A DNA stretch of 5,463 nt from Candidatus Woesearchaeota archaeon (lineage in GTDB: Archaea; Nanobdellota; Nanobdellia; Woesearchaeales; UBA11576). The stretch covers positions 1-5,463 of the forward strand of contig JACRKM010000039.1 of the NCBI GenBank assembly GCA_016219765.1, in the 5' to 3' direction. The notes beneath the pieces are model-generated. The model had not been told where the DNA came from, ran no database searches, and saw only the letters and a list, made by a program, of their open reading frames with translations. Shown here piece after piece: positions 1 through 4,759 of the stretch (position 1 is the first letter of the stretch; every line of letters starts with the position of its first letter). Made by a program: the position numbers and the translations under genes.

Positions 1-1
1 A

Positions 2-667
2 TATTTCTCAAACGCCAAAGCCGTGGCGCTCGATGAAAATTTCATTCATCGGGAATTTGAAAAAGTCGGATCATACGATCGTGTAGAGAAGAAAATGGCT
101 GATGAAGAGTCAGGTTACTTGCTGGGGTATTTGCGATTCGGGTCAGGGACGATTCAGACAGACTTCTTTAATGAACGGGAAAAAGATCATTTGATCGAAG
201 TGCGGAGATTATTTCAGCAAGGGAACAGTCTGCTTACGATGGGCTTGATTGTATTTGGCGCCGGTATAGCCGCGTTATTGGTGCTGCATAAGCGAGTGAA
301 AGGTCTATCAAAAGAAGAATTGCGTGTGAGAATCGGCAAGTACGTGTTTGACATGAAGCATTTCTCTGTTCTTGTAGCAGTTATCGTGATGCTTGGTGCA
401 TTGCTTGCAAATGTGATTGCGCTGTTGTTAACAGCCGCGCTATTCAACTTTGAAACGTCATTCACTGTATTTCATATTCTGTCTTTCGAACGTGATACGT
501 GGATGCTGGACGCAAGTGATAATCTCATTAAGCTTTTTCCAGAACAATTCTGGGCAGATGCTGCTGCGAGAGTTGTGACGTGGTCGTTGTTGTACACGAA
601 TGCGCTCCTGATTCTAGCAATTTTTTTGTATCGAGTTACGGCGAAAGGAACTGCAGTGAAAGACTGA
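2..667 (+). CDS. DUF1461/TIGR01906 family integral membrane protein (Lit-like), 5' truncated
   Basis: The reading frame is open to the left edge, so the gene starts outside the window. A GTG at 23 could start it, but family members normally begin with a membrane helix that is absent here, so I call it partial. Residues below count from that GTG. Family signatures seen: FNEREKDHL (49-57), FHILSFERDTW (150-160) and LDASDNLIKLFPEQFW (162-177). Membrane helices lie at about 72-88, 113-140 and 184-203, giving four with the missing first one. In bacteria this family includes Lit, which moves an acyl chain within the lipid-modified N-terminal cysteine of lipoproteins; two conserved histidines are thought to be catalytic, and H56 and H151 are the candidates here. 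Archaeal lipids are mostly ether-linked, so the same reaction cannot be assumed. Family assignment is from remembered motifs and fairly confident; function in this organism is unknown. A hairpin at the stop separates it from the next gene. Confidence 0.8.
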   Translation, partial: YFSNAKAVALDENFIHREFEKVGSYDRVEKKMADEESGYLLGYLRFGSGTIQTDFFNEREKDHLIEVRRLFQQGNSLLTMGLIVFGAGIAALLVLHKRVKGLSKEELRVRIGKYVFDMKHFSVLVAVIVMLGALLANVIALLLTAALFNFETSFTVFHILSFERDTWMLDASDNLIKLFPEQFWADAAARVVTWSLLYTNALLILAIFLYRVTAKGTAVKD

Positions 668-698
668 CAGCTATGGCGAGGCTGTTCAGGCGCTTTTA
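664..698 (+). terminator. Bulged hairpin plus T-run at the end of the DUF1461 gene
   Basis: Left arm CTGACAGC (664-671) pairs with GCTGT-T-CAG (681-689): eight base pairs, one bulged T at 686 and a nine-base loop. It overlaps the TGA stop at 665-667 and is followed by CTTTTATA (692-698 after CG). Archaeal terminators need mainly the U-rich tract, so termination here is plausible but the tract is short. It would place the membrane protein and the following gene in separate transcripts. Confidence 0.4.
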
Positions 699-724
699 TA
701 GGCAAATATCATAGGCAAAATATT
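698..724 (+). repeat. 13-bp tandem duplication under the promoter
   Basis: ATAGGCAAATATC (698-710) is followed directly by ATAGGCAAAATATT (711-724), the same unit with one extra A and a final C-to-T difference. The second copy supplies the BRE-like purines and the first part of the TATA-like box at 721-729. Confidence 0.75.
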
Positions 725-729
725 TAAAT
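715..729 (+). promoter_or_regulatory. Candidate archaeal BRE/TATA promoter for the coiled-coil gene
   Basis: GCAAAA (715-720) followed by TATTTAAAT (721-729) fits a BRE plus TATA box. A start site about 25 bases downstream would lie near 750, giving a leader of about 90 bases before the ATG at 840. A second, weaker candidate, CTTTTATA at 692-698, would give a start near 724 and would include the Shine-Dalgarno site at 743-749. Confidence 0.45.
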
Positions 730-757
730 GATGGACGAGTAAGAGGGAGCGCGACAT

Positions 758-814
758 ATGGATAAAACCGATATTGTGGTCGTATATGCGGTTTTATTTG
801 ATTGCACCGTTTAA
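758..814 (+). CDS. Possible 18-codon leader ORF
   Basis: ATG at 758 opens a short frame, MDKTDIVVVYAVLFDCTV, ending at TAA 812-814. A purine-rich GAGGGAG (743-749) sits eight bases upstream, a good Shine-Dalgarno position and better placed than the one for the downstream gene. Most of the frame is occupied by the 762-797 hairpin, the arrangement seen in leader-peptide attenuators. No run of a single regulatory amino acid is present, only a VVV stretch and a hydrophobic core. A frame this short can occur by chance; I rate it as a candidate only. Confidence 0.25.
   Translation: MDKTDIVVVYAVLFDCTV
762..797 (+). promoter_or_regulatory. Leader hairpin upstream of the coiled-coil gene
   Basis: ATAAAACCG (762-770) is the exact reverse complement of CGGTTTTAT (789-797). 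ATAT (771-774) pairs with ATAT (784-787) across one bulged G (788), giving 13 pairs and a nine-base loop (775-783). G-U pairs could extend the foot by up to three. The 3' arm runs into TTTTATTT (792-799), so it could act as a weak terminator or attenuator in the leader, or as a protein-binding RNA element. Confidence 0.45.
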
Positions 815-825
815 AAGAGGTTGTG

Positions 826-851
826 ATGGCTGATTAGCAATGGCTGATAAG
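826..851 (+). repeat. Duplicated start region (ATGGCTGATTAG / ATGGCTGATAAG)
   Basis: ATGGCTGATTAG (826-837) and ATGGCTGATAAG (840-851) differ at one base with a 14-bp period. The second is the true start of the coiled-coil gene (MADK); the first reads M-A-D-stop. The Shine-Dalgarno-like GAGGT (817-821) is about five bases from the first ATG but about 19 from the second, so ribosomes would be placed on the dead copy first. Confidence 0.7.
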
Positions 852-2144
852 AACGTGATTGAGACCGGTGTTGATCGGCTTGTGCGGCTTGTCCGCGAGC
901 GTAGCAGGATCGCTGTGGACGATGCTGCAAGAGTTCTTGGCTTTGACCAGAATATCATCATGGAATGGGCACTCTTTCTTGAAGAAGAAGGCATTCTCAA
1001 TGTAGAATATAAGCTCACAAAAACATTCCTTGTTTCAAGGATTCTCACAAAGAAAGAGATTTCACAAAAGGTTAAGGATGTAGAGAGCAAGAAAGAGGTC
1101 GTGCTTCGCAAAGCAAGCATGCTTAAGTCACTCATCGAACGGGAGACCAGCGGCTTTGAGAAACTGAGCAAGGAATTTATCGCAATGCAGCAAGAAGTCA
1201 GCAAAGAAGCTGGAGTTCTCGAGAAGGATCTGCAGATGTATGAACACCTCAAACAGCAAAAAGAGGATCTTGACAGCAAGATACGCAAGAGCAGGGAAGA
1301 AATGACTGCTGCTGTTGAAGGGATCGGATTTGCGATCGCCAAAGATCAGGCAGAGTATCTGAAGGTTCTGCACCAGCTGCAGATCGAGGAAGCCTCACTA
1401 AAAAAGATTGTAGAGAATTCGACACAGGTAGTCTTTACTGAGCAAGCGCTCAAGAAGCAGATGGGGTCGCTTCGCGGGTCGCTTCGCCGGCTTGAGGAAC
1501 ATTTGCGGACTGAAGATGCGGATATGCGCGTCACGCAAGAGCGAGTTTATGAGAGCAAGAAGCATTTGCAGGCACTCAAAACAGACATAATCAGGCGGCA
1601 AAAGCAGGCGCTTAAAGGGCTCGAGGAGCGAAGCAAGAGACTCGTGCGCGAAGTCGATGGCGCTGCAAAGTCGATGCTTGCTAAGCTTGCAGGCATAAGG
1701 CAGGATGAGGCGCGCTTCGAGGGCAAGCTTAAGAAGCACGCGCGCGTGTACGATTTGCTTAAGGAAAAAGGACGGCTTGAGAAAACATTTGAGGATATTA
1801 AGGTGGATAATGAAGTGCTAAACAAGGAAGTAGACGAATTGATAAAGAAGATTCATATCGCAAAGGTATCTTCCCTTGGCAAGGTCGAGTTTGATGAGGC
1901 GGTGATCAAGCGTGAGACAGATAAAGTAAGCGAGCACGTAGAATCATTTCAAGAGCGCCTAAAGAATCTTATGCACTTTGGCAGTTTCTTTTTAATGGGC
2001 AAGAAGACTGGGCAGAAAGAAGCGGCAAAGCCAAAACAAGCAAAAATCCAGACAAAAATGAAAAGCGGTAAAAAAGCAAGCAAAAGAAAACATAACAAAA
2101 ACATAACAATAAGAAAGCACAACAATAAGAAAGTGTCAGTCTAA
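840..2144 (+). CDS. Winged-helix and long coiled-coil protein of unknown function
   Basis: The 434-residue product has three parts. Residues 8-66 look like a winged helix: helices around VDRLVRLVRER, VDDAARVLG and DQNIIMEWALFLEEEG, then a wing with VEYKL. Residues about 72-380 are heptad-rich coiled coil with dense K/E/L/R and no membrane segment. Residues 387-434 are a lysine-rich, low-complexity basic tail that could touch nucleic acid or an acidic surface. No signal peptide is seen, so it should be cytoplasmic. The start is fixed because an in-frame TGA lies at 831-833. A four-residue repeat, GSLR-GSLR, at 209-216 comes from a 12-bp tandem duplication. I recall similar winged-helix/coiled-coil proteins in DPANN archaea but know no function for them. 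The gene sits 69 bases before the secretion ATPase gene on the same strand, which suggests a regulator, scaffold or accessory factor of that machine. Confidence 0.85.
   Translation: MADKNVIETGVDRLVRLVRERSRIAVDDAARVLGFDQNIIMEWALFLEEEGILNVEYKLTKTFLVSRILTKKEISQKVKDVESKKEVVLRKASMLKSLIERETSGFEKLSKEFIAMQQEVSKEAGVLEKDLQMYEHLKQQKEDLDSKIRKSREEMTAAVEGIGFAIAKDQAEYLKVLHQLQIEEASLKKIVENSTQVVFTEQALKKQMGSLRGSLRRLEEHLRTEDADMRVTQERVYESKKHLQALKTDIIRRQKQALKGLEERSKRLVREVDGAAKSMLAKLAGIRQDEARFEGKLKKHARVYDLLKEKGRLEKTFEDIKVDNEVLNKEVDELIKKIHIAKVSSLGKVEFDEAVIKRETDKVSEHVESFQERLKNLMHFGSFFLMGKKTGQKEAAKPKQAKIQTKMKSGKKASKRKHNKNITIRKHNNKKVSV
1464..1487 (+). repeat. In-frame 12-bp tandem duplication
   Basis: GGGTCGCTTCGC occurs twice back to back (1464-1475, 1476-1487) with no mismatch, although its codons could vary freely. 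It adds four residues, GSLR, to the coiled coil. The exact identity at synonymous positions suggests a recent duplication. Confidence 0.8.
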
Positions 2145-2158
2145 TAAAAAGAAAGTGT
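2091..2158 (+). repeat. Low-complexity A-rich repeats at the 3' end of the coiled-coil gene
   Basis: AACAATAAGAAAG occurs at 2105-2117 and 2121-2133, CATAACAA at 2091-2098 and 2102-2109, and AGAAAGTGT at 2128-2136 and again past the stop at 2150-2158. The repeats encode the basic tail (RKHN, KKHN-like runs) and continue into non-coding DNA, so the last dozen or so residues may have been gained by repeat growth. Confidence 0.6.
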
Positions 2159-2177
2159 AAGAACTAGCGTAAGATTA

Positions 2178-2198
2178 CGAAGCGCAAGATACGCTTCG
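2178..2198 (+). promoter_or_regulatory. Perfect 7-bp hairpin just before the ATPase ribosome-binding site
   Basis: CGAAGCG (2178-2184) pairs exactly with CGCTTCG (2192-2198) around a seven-base loop, CAAGATA. It ends two bases before the extended Shine-Dalgarno site. There is no following T-run, so it is not a terminator. It may set the boundary of an mRNA end or affect access to the ribosome site. Confidence 0.45.
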
Positions 2199-2200
2199 GG

Positions 2201-2213
2201 AAGTGATCCATCC
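2201..2213 (+). promoter_or_regulatory. Extended Shine-Dalgarno site of the ATPase gene
   Basis: AAGTGATCCATCC matches the archaeal anti-anti-SD AGGTGATCCAACC at 11 of 13 bases and runs right up to the ATG at 2214. The core GTGAT is centred about eight bases before the start. This is the strongest ribosome site in the window and supports both the start and the archaeal origin. Confidence 0.7.
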
Positions 2214-3794
2214 ATGAAAAGAAAAAGAGGTGCGCATGCGAAAGCTGCGGCTCCAGCATCAAAAAGCCAGTTCGCGTCTTATCATTTTCTGCTCAACAAG
2301 GTCCCGGTCACTGTCACGATCTACCAGAAGGCAGGCGAGTTCGTCCCGACCTATGATATAGATATATCGACGATAAGCGAGCACACAAAGGTCATTCTTG
2401 AAAAGATCCGCGGCGAACTTGTCAAGGAAGTTAATCTTGGCATAATCGACATCATCGACATAAAGAAGAAGGACCAGGTGGAGAGCAAGTTTCGTGAGAC
2501 GATCGATCTGCTTGTTCATAAGTATTTTCCTGAAGTCGACGACAAGACTGCGGATTTTCTCATCACGTACCTGATCCAGAAGAGTCTCGGACTCGGCAAT
2601 ATTGAGCTCTTGCTTGCCGACATGAAACTTGAAGAGATAGCGATCAACGCAGCGGATGAACCGGTGTGGGTATACCATCGTGAGTTCGGCTGGCTGCGCA
2701 CGAACATCTTTCTTGAGAACGAGGACCAGACAAGGCATTATGCATCGATGATCGGCCGGCGTGTAGGGCGCCAAATTACGCTGCTCACGCCGCTGATGGA
2801 CGCACATCTTGCAAGCGGCGACCGCGTCAATGCGACTCTGATGCCTATCTCGGTGCGCGGCAACACGGTTACGTTGCGTAAGTTCGCTTCAAAGCCTTGG
2901 ACGATCACCGATTTCATCAAGACGAGGACGATCGACCCGCAGGCTGCAGCATTGATCTGGCAGGGTGTACAGTTTGAGCTTTCGGCTCTTATCTCCGGCG
3001 GTACTGCGACAGGCAAGACTTCCATGCTGAATGTCGTTTCGAATTTCTTTCCGCCAAACCAGCGTATCATCTCGATTGAGGACACACGCGAGATCCAGCT
3101 GCCGAGCTTCTTACATTGGGTGCCGATGACGACAAGACTGCCTAACCCGGAGGGAAAGGGTGAAGTGAGCATGCTTGATCTGCTCGTCAACTCGTTGCGC
3201 CAGCGCCCCGACCGCATTATTGTTGGCGAAGTGCGCCGAAAGCGCGAAGCGGAAGTGCTCTTCGAGGCTATCCACACTGGCCACTCTGTGTATGCAACCG
3301 TGCACGCCAACGATACGCGCGAGACGATTACTCGTCTTACAAACCCGCCGATCGAGATTCCTAAGACGATGCTTCCGGCGATCTCGATGATCATTGTACA
3401 GTACCGCAACCGAAGGACGGGCATCCGCAGGACATTCCAGGTATCTGAAATCCTTGATGACGGTGACGCTAATGTGCTCCTTCAGCTCGACCTCAAGCGC
3501 GATGTATTCTCGCATGCAAACAAGTCGCGCGCGATTATGGGGACACTTGAGACGTTCACAGGCATGACTCCCATGATGGTGAAGAAGGACGCACTTGAGA
3601 AGGAAGCAGTGCTCAAGTGGCTGGTGAAACAGGGCTTCACGACGGTGAATGGTGTTGGCAGAGTTATCGCTGAGTATTACACAAATAAGGATAATTTGTT
3701 CAAGTATGTTAAAGGCAACAAGTCTTTCCCGGTTGCAGAGGAGCCACGGGTCAGCGTTGTCCAAGAAGAACAAAGAAGCCCGCCGCCGAAATGA
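2214..3794 (+). CDS. Type II/IV secretion system ATPase (GspE/PilB/TadA/ArlI superfamily)
   Basis: This 526-residue protein is the hexameric motor that hydrolyses ATP to drive assembly of a type IV filament from the cytoplasmic face of the membrane. All catalytic elements are present: Walker A GGTATGKTS (262-270), the Asp box IISIEDTREIQL (285-296), Walker B RIIVGEVR (334-341) with catalytic E339, and the His box GHSVYATVHAND (356-367). An N-terminal domain (about 55-225) carries the family's LGNIELLLADMKLEEIAIN-type region. Length and motif order match archaeal COG0630 ATPases. The first 18 residues are basic and alanine-rich (KRKRGAHAK), and the last 25 form a loose tail ending in PPPK. The start follows an extended Shine-Dalgarno site. 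Two platform genes follow at once, fitting a pilus motor. Whether the filament is an adhesive pilus, a DNA-uptake device or something else cannot be told from the window; an archaellum motor (ArlI) is less likely because of the paired platform genes. Confidence 0.95.
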   Translation: MKRKRGAHAKAAAPASKSQFASYHFLLNKVPVTVTIYQKAGEFVPTYDIDISTISEHTKVILEKIRGELVKEVNLGIIDIIDIKKKDQVESKFRETIDLLVHKYFPEVDDKTADFLITYLIQKSLGLGNIELLLADMKLEEIAINAADEPVWVYHREFGWLRTNIFLENEDQTRHYASMIGRRVGRQITLLTPLMDAHLASGDRVNATLMPISVRGNTVTLRKFASKPWTITDFIKTRTIDPQAAALIWQGVQFELSALISGGTATGKTSMLNVVSNFFPPNQRIISIEDTREIQLPSFLHWVPMTTRLPNPEGKGEVSMLDLLVNSLRQRPDRIIVGEVRRKREAEVLFEAIHTGHSVYATVHANDTRETITRLTNPPIEIPKTMLPAISMIIVQYRNRRTGIRRTFQVSEILDDGDANVLLQLDLKRDVFSHANKSRAIMGTLETFTGMTPMMVKKDALEKEAVLKWLVKQGFTTVNGVGRVIAEYYTNKDNLFKYVKGNKSFPVAEEPRVSVVQEEQRSPPPK

Positions 3795-3829
3795 CTTGCA
3801 TTGATGACTCGTATTGATGACTCGCATTA
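3791..3829 (+). repeat. Three tandem copies of a 13-bp unit between ATPase and platform genes
   Basis: ATGACTTGCATTG (3791-3803), ATGACTCGTATTG (3804-3816) and ATGACTCGCATTA (3817-3829) lie head to tail. The first copy holds the ATPase stop codon (TGA 3792-3794). Because the unit is not a multiple of three, the ATG and the TGA of successive copies fall in all three frames. The copies fill nearly the whole 41-base spacer. Confidence 0.85.
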
Positions 3830-3835
3830 ATAACC

Positions 3836-4648
3836 ATGAAATTACTCTATCGTAAATTAGTCACGCGGTTTCCAGGCTTGCCCATGAAGCTGCAGCAGGC
3901 CGGCATGTACGAGAATGCAGAGACATTTGTACGCCGTACGATGCAGACTTCTTTTTACTTAACGACTGCAATCATTGTTGTTATCGCCGCAGCTGTCGCA
4001 AAGCAGCAGGAGTTTTTGCTCATCATTTTGTTCGCTACGCCCATTCTTTATTTATTGATGTTCTTCTATTTTGTGCAGTTTCCTGATGTTGTGCTGCTTC
4101 GCATGCAGCGGGAGATTGATCGCGAGATCGTGTTTGCAGGCAGATTTCTGGTGATCGAGTTGCAGTCAGGCATTCCACTCTACGACGCGTTTGTGAACAT
4201 AGCAAAGAACTATCCTTCGACTGGCAAATATTTTGCGGAGATAGTCCACCAGGTCGATCTTGGGACATCACTTGATGAAGCGCTTAATGAAGCTGTGGAG
4301 TTGACACCGTCGCCGAACTTTCGCAAGTTCCTGTGGCAGATTGTCAATTCGCTCAAGACAGGATCAGATATCACGACCTCATTGACTGCTGTCATTGATC
4401 AGATCCAGCGCGAGCAGATAATTGAAGTAAAACGGTATGGCCGAAAGCTCAATCCGCTCGCAATGTTGTACATGATCATTGCTGTCATCGCCCCCACGCT
4501 TGGGATAGTGATGCTTGTCGTGCTTTCGTCTTTTGTCTCTCTGCAGCTTGACCTTACAGTGTTATTAGTGATTGCAGCAGTGCTTGGTTTTGTGCAGTTC
4601 ATGTTCCTTGCGCTGATCCGAAGCTCGCGGCCGGCTGTTGACATTTAG
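3836..4648 (+). CDS. T2SSF (GspF/TadC-like) inner-membrane platform protein
   Basis: The 270-residue protein is a one-domain platform subunit on which the ATPase acts to move pilins out of the membrane. Membrane helices lie at about 38-56, 60-81, 207-235 and 240-262. The cytoplasmic T2SSF domain between the pairs (about 90-205) shows the usual repeated glycine turns: LQSGIPLYDAF (109-119), LGTSLDEAL (142-150) and LKTGSDITTSL (173-183). Length fits TadB/TadC-type proteins, about half of the two-domain PilC/GspF. The start is the first ATG after an in-frame TGA (3818-3820). No Shine-Dalgarno site precedes it, so it may rely on translation coupled to the ATPase gene through the 13-bp repeats. 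The next gene encodes a second platform protein, probably its partner. Confidence 0.9.
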   Translation: MKLLYRKLVTRFPGLPMKLQQAGMYENAETFVRRTMQTSFYLTTAIIVVIAAAVAKQQEFLLIILFATPILYLLMFFYFVQFPDVVLLRMQREIDREIVFAGRFLVIELQSGIPLYDAFVNIAKNYPSTGKYFAEIVHQVDLGTSLDEALNEAVELTPSPNFRKFLWQIVNSLKTGSDITTSLTAVIDQIQREQIIEVKRYGRKLNPLAMLYMIIAVIAPTLGIVMLVVLSSFVSLQLDLTVLLVIAAVLGFVQFMFLALIRSSRPAVDI

Positions 4649-4674
4649 CAGAAGCATAGCTGAAAGGCAGCGGC

Positions 4675-4683
4675 ATATAATAA
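4675..4683 (+). promoter_or_regulatory. TATA-like box upstream of the second platform gene
   Basis: ATATAATAA (4675-4683) in an AT-rich spacer of 111 bases resembles an archaeal TATA box. A start about 25 bases downstream, near 4705, would give a leader of roughly 55 bases to the ATG at 4760. The second platform gene might thus have its own promoter besides read-through from upstream. No terminator-like hairpin is seen in the spacer. Confidence 0.3.
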
Positions 4684-4710
4684 ATTTGTAGATAATTGCT
4701 ATTTGTTGAT

Positions 4711-4736
4711 AATTGTATTAGAAAATTGTATTAGAA
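4711..4736 (+). repeat. Perfect 13-bp tandem duplication
   Basis: AATTGTATTAGAA is repeated exactly (4711-4723 and 4724-4736). GATAATTG just upstream (4691-4698) recurs at 4708-4715, so the spacer holds a wider set of related pieces. The repeat lies in the probable leader of the second platform gene. Confidence 0.85.
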
Positions 4737-4759
4737 CAAATGCCCGTGCATGGTGTTGT

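Noticed and set aside
794..1342. 182-codon minus-strand frame over the coiled-coil gene
   Set aside because: A Ser/Leu/Arg-rich product is what the reverse of a Lys/Glu-rich coiled coil gives; no independent evidence.
2259..2807. 182-codon minus-strand frame over the N-terminal part of the ATPase
   Set aside because: Fully inside the plus-strand gene, with no ribosome site or family signature.
2738..3424. 228-codon open frame on the minus strand over the ATPase gene
   Set aside because: Antisense shadow of the Walker A to His-box region; serine- and arginine-rich translation without motifs.
3111..3827. 238-codon open frame on the minus strand over the ATPase gene
   Set aside because: It lies antisense to a strongly conserved ATPase coding region. 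Its translation is rich in Arg, His and Cys with no recognisable domain, and it has no start context.
3791..3829. CRISPR-like or attachment-site repeat
   Set aside because: The units are 13 bp and directly abutting with no spacers, and no integrase or Cas gene is seen.
4664..4759. Longer N-terminus for the second platform protein from TTG 4703 or 4706
   Set aside because: The frame is open back to 4664, but the added residues would be encoded by AT-rich tandem repeat DNA and neither TTG has a ribosome site; ATG 4760 gives a normal family N-terminus.
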